Positions 34,082 through 42,019 of a stretch of 64,000 bases of DNA are shown here, one piece after another. The first letter of the stretch is position 1; each line of letters starts with the position of its first letter. The notes below the pieces were generated by a model. The model was not told the origin of the DNA, searched no databases, and was given only the letters and a program-made list of their open reading frames with translations. A program made the position numbers and the translations under genes. Source of the DNA: Chloroflexota bacterium (GTDB lineage Bacteria; Chloroflexota; Anaerolineae; Anaerolineales; Villigracilaceae); contig JAAENC010000486.1 of NCBI GenBank assembly GCA_024224815.1, positions 1 through 64,000 of the forward strand. The letters run 5' to 3'.

Positions 34082-34186
34082 TTATAATTCTTTTTCCATG
34101 ATGTAATTTCCCCTTTCATCTTCAATTGCTATTCCATTTTGATAGTGATAGCCAAGTTTTTCGTAGAAGATTCTTGCGTTAGGCTT
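34082..34186 (-). pseudogene. C-terminal remnant of another GNAT acetyltransferase, in frame after the dnaE stop
   Basis: Directly after the dnaE stop codon (TAG at 34187-34189) the same frame continues for 34 codons as NARIFYEKLGYHYQNGIAIE then DERGNYIMEKEL to TAA at 34082-34084. NARIFYEKLGY is the signature end of GNAT domains (N..A..FYEKLGF). There is no start codon or upstream part of the domain; the rest was presumably deleted. Confidence 0.7.
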
Positions 34187-37100
34187 CTATCCCGCAATCT
34201 CCTCAATGCGCCAATCTTCGCTACCCAGCACTGTTTTTAGGCGCGCGAGCATTTCGTCGCAGATGCGCGTATTATAATTCGGGAAATCGATCAGGTGCCC
34301 CTTCTCCCCTTCAAAAATTTGCAGCGAAAACTTATCTTTCCCCGGGAAAGAGATCAGCACGCCGTGGATATTCTTCAGGCGGCGTTTATCGCGTTCTATG
34401 CTCCCGTTCGGTTTCACCGCCACAGTAATTAATCGTGGGGGATGTTCGGATTGATTCTGCCCAAAAAGATCCAGATTGGGGATAGATTTGCGCACTTCGT
34501 GAGCGACGCTGTCTTCCGATACGCCCTCGTTTTGGGCTGGGTCACCTTGTGGAGATTCTGGTTCCGGCTCAGGCATCGGTGCGTTAACGGGCTGGGCCTT
34601 TTCCGCTTCGTAGAGGGTTTCTGCCCAATCTTCGGGGAAAGCTTCCGGTTGTGGGGGCATACCGCTATCGTCGAAATATTCGTCGTCTGCGATGGGTGGG
34701 GGTGGTGTTTCTTTAACGCTATATGTTGCGGGTGCAGGTTCTGCTATTTTTTGCCCACCATTTACGGGCGGTGTTTTAACGCTTTCTTTCTTTTCTGGCG
34801 TAGGTGTCTTTTTAGTGGGAGCAGGTTGAACTGTGCGCGCTTTCGGCTTTTCATCCACTTCATCAACAGGCGGATTATCTACCGAAGTGACAACGTTGAA
34901 CTCGGTTGAAATTTTATCCACAAGAATTTTTGGCGGGGTATTCGAGGCATCTGCTTTACCACTAATGACGACGATCTTGCCTTCTTCGCAGAGTTCTCTG
35001 TGCTGCTGCCAGGTGCGAGGGAAAACGACCAATTCGATGATGCCGTGCATATCGTCGAGAGTCACAAATCCCATCGGTTTGCCATTTTTGGTCTGGTAAG
35101 GGCGCACACCGGCGATAATGCCCGCCACCCGAACAGGCTGATCTTGCCGCGCATCGGGGAGGGTGGCGGCGGTATGCGTGACGATATATTTGAAGGTTTT
35201 TTGATAGCCGGAGAGGGGATGATCTGAAACATAAATGCCGATCAATTCGCGTTCCCAGCCAAGTAGAATGCGCTTGTCTATTTCATCGCCGGGCATTAAA
35301 TGGATTTCGTTACTGATGCCCGTTGCTGCGCCAAACATGCTGATTTGCCCGGCATCTTTGGCTTTAAAATGCGAGGCGCTGACCGCGATCAGTTGTTCGA
35401 GGGATGTGAGCAAAGAGCTGCGGTCGCCAAAAACATCGAGCGCACCGACTTTGACCATAGATTCGAGGGAGCGTTTGCCGATGGCGCGCATATCTACTTC
35501 GTGAACGAATTTGTTGATGTCGTTAAAGTCTTTGCCTTCGCGGGCTTTAATGAGCGCATCTACAGGCCCTTGCCCCACATTTTTAATCGCGCCAAAACCA
35601 AAACGGATGGCTGTTGTGTCATCTTCAAAATATTCGGCGGTGAAATCCCATTCGCTGCTGTTTACGCTGGGGGGCAAAATCTCGATGCCCATTTCACGGG
35701 CGTTGGCGGCATAATGCGAGACTTTTTCGGTCACACCGTAAAAGACCGACATAAGGGCGGTCATATATTCTGTGGGGTAATTGGCTTTTAAATAAGCCGT
35801 TTGCACGGCAATTGTGCCGTAGGCAGCTGCGTGAGATTTGTTAAAGCCGTAGCGGGCGAATTCTTCCCAGTCATCAAAAATAGCGGTCGCGACATTCTTT
35901 TCGATGCCGTTTTTGACACCGCCTTCGATGAATTTTTCACGATGACGGGCTACTTCTTTTAGTTTTTTCTTCGAAATAGCTTTACGCAGATTATCCGATT
36001 CGGGGCCAGTGTAGCCGCCCAATTCCACTGCCGAGCGCATGATCTGTTCCTGATAGATCGGGATGCCGTAAGTGGATTCAAAGATCGGCTCCATGCTGGG
36101 ATGTCTATAAGTGACTTCTTCTTCGCCATTCATCCGCTTGATATAGGAGGGGATAAATTGCATCGGCCCCGGTCTATAGAGCGCGACCATAGCGATAACG
36201 TGATCGAGAGTTTTTGGCTGCATTTTAACCATCCAGCCTGTCATCCCGCCGCCTTCGAGTTGGAATACACCGGCGGTATTGCCTGAGCCGATCAGTTCAA
36301 AGGCTTTTTCATCGTCGAGGGGGATATTTTCGAGATGGTATTTTTTGCCATAACGCTTTTCGATCTGGATAGCCGCGCGGGCGATAACGGTGAGCGTGGA
36401 AAGTCCCAAAAAGTCCACTTTGAGCATGCCCATTGCATCGAGAATACCCATTTCAAATTGGGTCACGGTTTTGATAGGCGTATTTTCAGAATTTGATGTG
36501 GGGCGGTGCAGAGGCAGATATTCGACAATCGGTTTGTCGGCAATCACTACGCCCGCGGCGTGTGTACCGGCATTACGGACAACGCCTTCCATCCCCATCG
36601 CTGTGTCGATAAGTTCTTTGACATGAGGAGCAGAGTTGTACATTTTCTTGAAATCCTGTACATCTTCAAGTGTGCCTTCGAGCGTAACACCTTTGCCTGA
36701 GATTGCCGGAATAAGTTTGGCTATTTGATTGACTTCGCTGAGTGGAATATCCATTACGCGACCCACATCGCGGATGGCGGCTTTTGCGCCCATTGTGCCA
36801 AAGGTGATGATCTGGGCAACTTTATCGTCGCCGTATTTTTCGGCGCAGTAGCTCATCATTTCGTGGCGGCGGTCGTCACGGAAGTCGAGGTCAATATCGG
36901 GCATCGAGATGCGCCCGGGGTTAAGAAAACGCTCAAAGATGAGATCGTGCTCAATGGGGTCGATCAAGGTAATTTCAAGTGCGTAAGCGACAATTGATCC
37001 AGCCGCAGATCCGCGTGTGGTGTAGAGAATCCCGCGTTGCTGGGCTTCGCGCACCAAATCCCAAACAATCACAAAGTAGGCGTCGAAGCCCATCGTGTGG

Positions 37101-38086
37101 ATGATATTGAGTTCGTAATTTAGGCGTTCGCGGATGACTTTATCGTCGGCGTGTTTGCCGTAACGATATTCCAGCCCTTTTTCGCAAAGGTGGCGTAAAT
37201 AGCTTTCTTCGGTATGGCCTTCGGGTACGTCAAAATGGGGCAGATGGTATTCTTTGAAATCGAGATCGACATGGCAACGCTCGGCAATTTCGAGTGTGTT
37301 GCTGAGCGATTCGGGTACTTCTTTAAAGAGATCGTGCATCTCTTCGGGTGAACGGAAATAATAGGATGGGTCATCCATTCGCATCCGTTTTTCGTCTTTG
37401 AGCAAAGCCCCAGTTTGGATGGCAAGCAGAATATCCTGAAGTTTGGCATCGCTGGGTTTGATATAGTGGACATCATTTGTCGCGACAAATTTTGCCGAAT
37501 ATCGCGCCCCCATTTCAACGAGCTTCCGATTAAGTTCAGTTAGCTCGACGATATTATGTTGCTGCAATTCGACGTAGAAATTCTCTTCGCCGAAAACTTC
37601 GTAGTACCAATCCATTCGGCGGACAGCTTCGTCGGGGTTTTCCTTAAGCAGCGCACGCGGAATTTCAGCCGACATACAACCCGAAGTGGCGATCAGCCCC
37701 TCGGCATGGTCGGCAAGAAAATCGTGGTCAATACGGGGATAATAATAGAAGCCATCCGTCTGTGCCGCAGAGGTGATCTTGAGCAAATTCCTGTAGCCCA
37801 CATCATTTTTCGCGAGCAAAAGCAGATGAGATGATTTTTTATCGAGCTTTGAGTCGCGGTCGGTCATTCCCCGTGCGGCCATATAGGCTTCTACGCCGAT
37901 GATGGGTTTAATATCGACAGCTTTGGCTGCATCGTAAAATTCCTTCACCCCAAACATCGTCCCGTGATCGGTGATGGCAACCGCAGGCATATTCATCGCT
38001 TTTGCGGTAGCAACGAGTTTCTTGATATTGCTTAAACCATCAAGAAGGGAATATTCGGTATGGACGTGAAGGTGGGCAAAGGACAT
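34187..38086 (-). CDS. dnaE: DNA polymerase III alpha subunit, DnaE type
   Basis: 1299 residues; DnaE1-type replicative polymerase. Order: PHP domain from residue 2 (FAHLHVHTEYSLLDGLSN), polymerase palm with catalytic acids in PDIDLDFRDDRR (D397, D399, D401), fingers and helix-hairpin-helix, OB fold at about 985-1060 (VRVAGIIAGVRPYQTKNGKP to SGKADASNTPPKILVDKI). A 130-residue Pro/Glu/Ala-rich low-complexity linker at about 1060-1190 separates the OB fold from a C-terminal domain (IERDKRRLKNIHGVLISFPG onward). The linker makes the protein longer than the usual 1150-1180. It is the catalytic core of chromosome replication in the cytoplasm. Single gene; the stop is followed in frame by a GNAT remnant. 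No Shine-Dalgarno is evident. Confidence 0.96.
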   Translation of the reverse strand: MSFAHLHVHTEYSLLDGLSNIKKLVATAKAMNMPAVAITDHGTMFGVKEFYDAAKAVDIKPIIGVEAYMAARGMTDRDSKLDKKSSHLLLLAKNDVGYRNLLKITSAAQTDGFYYYPRIDHDFLADHAEGLIATSGCMSAEIPRALLKENPDEAVRRMDWYYEVFGEENFYVELQQHNIVELTELNRKLVEMGARYSAKFVATNDVHYIKPSDAKLQDILLAIQTGALLKDEKRMRMDDPSYYFRSPEEMHDLFKEVPESLSNTLEIAERCHVDLDFKEYHLPHFDVPEGHTEESYLRHLCEKGLEYRYGKHADDKVIRERLNYELNIIHTMGFDAYFVIVWDLVREAQQRGILYTTRGSAAGSIVAYALEITLIDPIEHDLIFERFLNPGRISMPDIDLDFRDDRRHEMMSYCAEKYGDDKVAQIITFGTMGAKAAIRDVGRVMDIPLSEVNQIAKLIPAISGKGVTLEGTLEDVQDFKKMYNSAPHVKELIDTAMGMEGVVRNAGTHAAGVVIADKPIVEYLPLHRPTSNSENTPIKTVTQFEMGILDAMGMLKVDFLGLSTLTVIARAAIQIEKRYGKKYHLENIPLDDEKAFELIGSGNTAGVFQLEGGGMTGWMVKMQPKTLDHVIAMVALYRPGPMQFIPSYIKRMNGEEEVTYRHPSMEPIFESTYGIPIYQEQIMRSAVELGGYTGPESDNLRKAISKKKLKEVARHREKFIEGGVKNGIEKNVATAIFDDWEEFARYGFNKSHAAAYGTIAVQTAYLKANYPTEYMTALMSVFYGVTEKVSHYAANAREMGIEILPPSVNSSEWDFTAEYFEDDTTAIRFGFGAIKNVGQGPVDALIKAREGKDFNDINKFVHEVDMRAIGKRSLESMVKVGALDVFGDRSSLLTSLEQLIAVSASHFKAKDAGQISMFGAATGISNEIHLMPGDEIDKRILLGWERELIGIYVSDHPLSGYQKTFKYIVTHTAATLPDARQDQPVRVAGIIAGVRPYQTKNGKPMGFVTLDDMHGIIELVVFPRTWQQHRELCEEGKIVVISGKADASNTPPKILVDKISTEFNVVTSVDNPPVDEVDEKPKARTVQPAPTKKTPTPEKKESVKTPPVNGGQKIAEPAPATYSVKETPPPPIADDEYFDDSGMPPQPEAFPEDWAETLYEAEKAQPVNAPMPEPEPESPQGDPAQNEGVSEDSVAHEVRKSIPNLDLFGQNQSEHPPRLITVAVKPNGSIERDKRRLKNIHGVLISFPGKDKFSLQIFEGEKGHLIDFPNYNTRICDEMLARLKTVLGSEDWRIEEIAG

Positions 38087-38259
38087 TTTTATAAATATTT
38101 AATTGAATAGTAGGTGGTTGAAATAAGCAAAACAATTATAGCACGCAGGATTTTTTTAGAACCTATGTTTTACTTAAAAATTGAGATGTTTTAAGGTTGT
38201 CTTTCGTTTTTTAATATATCCTTAGGCTATCGAAAAGAATCCATAAGCTAAGGAATAAA

Positions 38260-38589
38260 ATGAATTTTAACGAATACCAAGAAAAATCCCGTAAAACAGC
38301 TAAATATCCCGCCATTGGACATGCTGTTATTTATCCCGCACTGGGATTGGTTAACGAAGCCGGTGAAGTAGCTGGCAAGATTAAAAAAGTTTTTCGTGAT
38401 AAAGACGGCAAGATCAACGGAGAAAGCCAATCCGCGCTCAAAGCAGAACTTGGCGATGTACTTTGGTATCTCGCACAACTTGCTACAGAACTTGACTTAA
38501 CCCTAGAAGAAATTGCAAAATATAATATAGACAAACTTTATGGTCGCCTCGAGCGTGGGACTATTAAAGGGGATGGCGATAATCGCTAA
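38260..38589 (+). CDS. MazG-like nucleotide pyrophosphohydrolase
   Basis: 109 residues, a single all-alpha NTP-PPase domain. Metal-binding pattern E33-x-x-E36 (GLVNEAGEVAGKIKK) and E63-x-x-D66 (KAELGDVLWYLAQLA). The enzyme would cleave NTPs or dNTPs to NMP plus PPi, perhaps as a house-cleaning enzyme. AAGCTAAGGAATAAA precedes the ATG. Divergent from dnaE across a 173-base region in which no other gene is visible. A palindromic repeat follows immediately downstream. Confidence 0.9.
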   Translation: MNFNEYQEKSRKTAKYPAIGHAVIYPALGLVNEAGEVAGKIKKVFRDKDGKINGESQSALKAELGDVLWYLAQLATELDLTLEEIAKYNIDKLYGRLERGTIKGDGDNR

Positions 38590-38602
38590 AAAAATAAATT
38601 AT

Positions 38603-38696
38603 GCTGATTTTGCGAGGTGGTTTTATCGCCGAAGCAATCTTGTTTTTGATATGGGGGACTGCCGCGTCGCAGGTGCATGCTCCTCGCAGAATCAGC
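38603..38696. repeat. Palindromic repeat, copy C, intergenic
   Basis: Outer arms GCTGATTTTGCGAGG (38603-38617) and CCTCGCAGAATCAGC (38682-38696) pair with one mismatch. The inner left arm TCGCCGAAGCAATC is kept; the inner right arm is degenerate (GACTGCCGCGTCGCAGG). Same family as copies A (13234-13319) and B (21259-21350). Confidence 0.75.
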
Positions 38697-38712
38697 TTAT
38701 CGCTTCCTTGAC

Positions 38713-38741
38713 TTTACAAAATTCCAAGAGAAAAGTATAAT
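38713..38741 (+). promoter_or_regulatory. Sigma-70 type promoter of the Gly-Gly protein / DUF4132 operon
   Basis: TTTACA (38713-38718), a 17-bp spacer, TATAAT (38736-38741). The predicted start lies near 38748, so the transcript would begin at or next to an ATG-TTC-TAA triplet set (38749-38757), a minimal upstream ORF, 30 bases before the real ATG at 38788. Confidence 0.8.
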
Positions 38742-38787
38742 AGAACTTATGTTCTAAAAAAGATGAACCCACTGAACGGAGGCACCC

Positions 38788-39192
38788 ATGCTTACTACCT
38801 CACTTAATATCTCAGACCTTACTACTGCTAGCATCGGGAAACCAGAACACACCTTCACTGTCCATGTTTCGGGGGATAGTATTAGCGTACGCGAACTAAT
38901 TCGCTTACGCGTTTTTCAGGAAGTTGAAGTGTTCAATAACCAGCAGCCCACTGTTTTTCGGATGTTGGTGCAACCCAGCGAAGCTGAGCAAACCCTAAAT
39001 GGCTTTAGATTCAAAAAGTCACGTCAGGTAAATCCCGAAAGCCAATTTAAGAAGGCCATTGAAGCTTTCGAAAGTAATGGCTTTCTGGTATTAGTGGACG
39101 ACGCTCAAATCGAGACCCTCGATGATGAAATCGCTCTACGCCCTGAAACCAATATTGCCTTTCTAAAACTTGTTCCTCTAATCGGCGGATAG
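38788..39192 (+). CDS. Small protein ending in Gly-Gly, beta-grasp/ubiquitin-like candidate
   Basis: 134 residues. A strand (EHTFTVHVSGDSISVRELIR) runs into a helix (LIRLRVFQEVEVFNN), a middle segment with NGFRFKKSRQVNPESQFKKA follows, then strands NGFLVLVDDAQIETLDDEIA and NIAFLKLVPLIGG at the very end. A strand-helix-strand order with 'vreLi' before the helix and a final hydrophobic strand ending in Gly-Gly is what MoaD/ThiS and ubiquitin-like proteins show. I recall similar bacterial proteins beside DUF4132 genes but no assigned function. CGGAGG lies before the ATG. The stop TAG is part of the TAGGAGG ribosome binding site of the next gene, so translation is coupled. Fold and role are inference. 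Confidence 0.75.
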   Translation: MLTTSLNISDLTTASIGKPEHTFTVHVSGDSISVRELIRLRVFQEVEVFNNQQPTVFRMLVQPSEAEQTLNGFRFKKSRQVNPESQFKKAIEAFESNGFLVLVDDAQIETLDDEIALRPETNIAFLKLVPLIGG

Positions 39193-39201
39193 GAGGCAAA
39201 A

Positions 39202-41748
39202 ATGTTTAGTTTTTTGAAAGACCAACCTCTTTCAGATAGCGAGGCAAAAAAACTTTTCCATGCCCTTAGCAAAGAGAAGGATATAAGAAATTACCCCTTT
39301 AAACTTAAATCTTTCTCAAGTGGGAAGAAAATTAGCAACGCGGCTCCAGAAATTCAACGCCAAGTTGCTCTTTTGCTCATAAAATGGCTAAAGAAGAGGC
39401 GCCCGGCACAATATCAGGACCAAAATTGGCAGCGTTATTGGTCTATGCACAATACCGTCTCAGCCTTGCTCAACAGGAAATTGCCATTCACAGAAGAAGA
39501 TGTGCATATCATTCTAAACTGGATTATTGCTCAAAACAAAGTCTATGTACAAGACATTCCCCAGGCTATTAAAGTGCTTGCTAACTATCTGAAAGAACGC
39601 ACATTTACAAAAGAGCTAAGGCAAGAGATCAAAATATTGATCAAAGCAGTTCAAAAACGAAATCAAAATACACAGCAACTACGTTGGGTCATCATGTTAA
39701 GAGAATTACTTGGAGAAACAGAGATACATTTTCCACTAGTTGAAGGTGACATCTGGGCAAATGTCGCACTTGCATATATCAATGAATTTGAACCTGAACA
39801 GCAAAGTAACTGGTCAGAACTATTTATGAGTTGCTTGCGTATAAGCGGTTCAAAACCCAGCAAAAAATGGATGAAGGAGATGGATACCCATATAGCGGCA
39901 ATTGGTGTGGATGAATACCGCTCTGCCCTCCTAAACTGGATGCCGCTCGTCTCCACACCACGCCCTGAGCCTGCTTCTCATTTCTCGTACCAACGTAATA
40001 ATCCGAACTTGGTTTGGTATCTCGATATCTCGAATAACGATATTTTGAAAGGTCTTGTCTGGACCTTGAGCAAAGAGAAAGACCCTGGTGTTGCCCGCGC
40101 TTTATCGGCTTTGGCGATAACGACCTATAAGAAAATACCTGGTGTGGGAGCGCGGGCAGCCAAAATAGGCAACGCCTGCTTTTGGGTTTTGGGCCAAATG
40201 CTCGGCATGGAAGGGATTGCTCAACTGAGCATTCTTAAACTGCGCATCAAAGGGAGAAATGCGCAAAAGGGGATAGCCAGAGCTTTAGATTCTGCGTCCA
40301 AACGGGTGGGGATCAGTGCAGAAGAAATAGAAGAATTATCTGTACCGAGCTATGATATGGAAGAGGTAGGCGTTTATAGAGAGAAATTTGAGGGCTATCA
40401 GTATGAGCTACGCATTCAGTCTAGTGAGTTGAAGCAAGTTTGGGTCAGGGACGATGCGAGGCAACTTAAATCGGTTCCCAAAGCCGTTCGGGAGAAAAAT
40501 CCCGATGAACTTAGGGCGATTAAGGCAAAGGTCAAAGATATTCGCAAAATGCTGCCAGCTCAACGAAATCGAATTGATAATCTTTATCTGACGCAAAAAG
40601 TTTGGGGTTATGGCGTGTGGCACGAGCGTTATATTGAGCACCCGCTGGTTGGCTCGATCGGGAGACGTTTGATCTGGAAATTTAGCAAAGGCGACCGCGC
40701 CGCTTCCGGAATTTGGCTTGATGGGCAATTTGTTGAAAACGATGGCCACCCGCTGGATTGGCTCGATGAGAAAACTTCGGTTGAGTTGTGGCACCCGATT
40801 ATGGTTGAGACGGATGTGGTTTTGGCATGGCGCGGATGGCTAAATGAGCATGAAGTTCAGCAACCTTTTAAGCAAGCGCACCGTGAAGTTTATCTTTTGA
40901 CTGAAGCCGAGATCAATACGCATACATACTCGAATCGTTATGCTGCACATATTTTGCGTCAACATCAGTTTAATGCGCTTTGCGCCGCGCGCGGCTGGAA
41001 AAATAGCCTACGCCTGATGGTGGATGATTATTTTCCGCCTGCTGCCAAAACCTTGCCGCAGTGGAATTTACGCGCTGAATATTGGATAGAGGGAATTGGC
41101 GACGAATATGGCACAGATACAAATGATACGGGCACATATTTTTATCTCACTACAGATCAGGTACGTTTTTATAATATAGACGCTCGTGAAAATGCAGCCC
41201 ATGCTGGCGGGGGAGGATATGGAAGGCGCGCGGGAAATCTTTCTGATCCTTTGCCTATGGATCAAATCCCATCTTTGGTTTTCTCCGAAATCATGCGCGA
41301 TGTGGATATGTTTGTCGGTGTTGCGAGCTTGGGTAATGACCCGAATTGGCTCGATGGCGGACGAGACGCTCGCTATAATAATTACTGGCATAGCTATTCT
41401 TTTGGTGAATTGACAGAAACAGCCAAAACGCGCAAGCAAGTGCTGGAATGGGTGTTGCCGCGCCTTAAGATTGCCGAGTATTGTGAGTTGGATGGCAAAT
41501 TTTTGAAAGTGCGCGGAGAGATCCGTACTTATAAAATCCATTTAGGCTCCGGCAATATTTTGATGGAGCCTAATGATCAATATTTGTGTATTGTTCCGGC
41601 AGGCAGAACTGCTCAAAAGGGCAAAGATAAAGTCTTTTTACCCTTTGAAGGCGATAAAACCCTCGCAATCATTTTGAGCAAGGCTTTTATGCTGGCTGAA
41701 GATAAAAAGATTACAGACACAACGATCACGAGACAACTAAAGCGTTAA
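39202..41748 (+). CDS. DUF4132-domain protein (MolR/YehI-like), partner of the Gly-Gly protein
   Basis: 848 residues, soluble. About 1-400 is alpha-helical repeat-like sequence. The DUF4132 region at about 405-600 has WVRDDARQLKSVPKAVREKN then LPAQRNRIDNLYLTQKVWGYGVWHERYIEHPLVGSIGRRLIWKF (given here as its key parts: AQRxRI, HPLVG, RRLIW). A C-terminal domain at about 740-848 contains KVRGEIRTYKIHLGSGNILM and EPNDQYLCIVP. DUF4132 proteins are known in E. coli as MolR/YehI, whose biochemical role is unsettled; in other genomes they sit with AAA, VWA and SWIM genes, none of which is present here. Start ATG 39202 lies nine bases after the upstream stop, inside a shared ribosome-binding region. 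The two genes form one operon under the promoter at 38713-38741. clpC follows 271 bases later. Confidence 0.82.
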   Translation: MFSFLKDQPLSDSEAKKLFHALSKEKDIRNYPFKLKSFSSGKKISNAAPEIQRQVALLLIKWLKKRRPAQYQDQNWQRYWSMHNTVSALLNRKLPFTEEDVHIILNWIIAQNKVYVQDIPQAIKVLANYLKERTFTKELRQEIKILIKAVQKRNQNTQQLRWVIMLRELLGETEIHFPLVEGDIWANVALAYINEFEPEQQSNWSELFMSCLRISGSKPSKKWMKEMDTHIAAIGVDEYRSALLNWMPLVSTPRPEPASHFSYQRNNPNLVWYLDISNNDILKGLVWTLSKEKDPGVARALSALAITTYKKIPGVGARAAKIGNACFWVLGQMLGMEGIAQLSILKLRIKGRNAQKGIARALDSASKRVGISAEEIEELSVPSYDMEEVGVYREKFEGYQYELRIQSSELKQVWVRDDARQLKSVPKAVREKNPDELRAIKAKVKDIRKMLPAQRNRIDNLYLTQKVWGYGVWHERYIEHPLVGSIGRRLIWKFSKGDRAASGIWLDGQFVENDGHPLDWLDEKTSVELWHPIMVETDVVLAWRGWLNEHEVQQPFKQAHREVYLLTEAEINTHTYSNRYAAHILRQHQFNALCAARGWKNSLRLMVDDYFPPAAKTLPQWNLRAEYWIEGIGDEYGTDTNDTGTYFYLTTDQVRFYNIDARENAAHAGGGGYGRRAGNLSDPLPMDQIPSLVFSEIMRDVDMFVGVASLGNDPNWLDGGRDARYNNYWHSYSFGELTETAKTRKQVLEWVLPRLKIAEYCELDGKFLKVRGEIRTYKIHLGSGNILMEPNDQYLCIVPAGRTAQKGKDKVFLPFEGDKTLAIILSKAFMLAEDKKITDTTITRQLKR

Positions 41749-41882
41749 TTTCTCTTCGTATTTGTCCTTTTCTGTGTATGCGATGCGAAAAGGTGGGGCA
41801 AACTCTAATCTTTTTCCTATACTCCCATTTTTTTATTTTTGGTACAATGAAAACAGACTATACTTGTCTAATTACACGATGG

Positions 41883-41901
41883 GGAAGTGTCTATCACTTC
41901 C
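41883..41901 (+). other. Small hairpin in the leader region upstream of clpC
   Basis: GGAAGTG (41883-41889) / CACTTCC (41895-41901) with a five-base loop. It lies between a possible -10 box (TACAAT, 41843-41848, no convincing -35) and the clpC ribosome binding site, in an untranslated leader of about 165 bases. A CIRCE-type heat-shock operator was looked for and not seen. Confidence 0.35.
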
Positions 41902-42019
41902 TACCAATATCTAAGGGGATTAATGACTTCCAGCAGGAACGAAATTTAATCCCAAATGTATAAAATAGGTGGTTGCGACCTGCGTTTTCTATTACGCTAA
42001 AAAGCAACAGGAGTTAATT

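Noticed and set aside
41969-42019. Upstream extension of clpC
   Set aside because: The extra residues do not match ClpC proteins, and CAGGAG sits at the right distance before ATG 42020.
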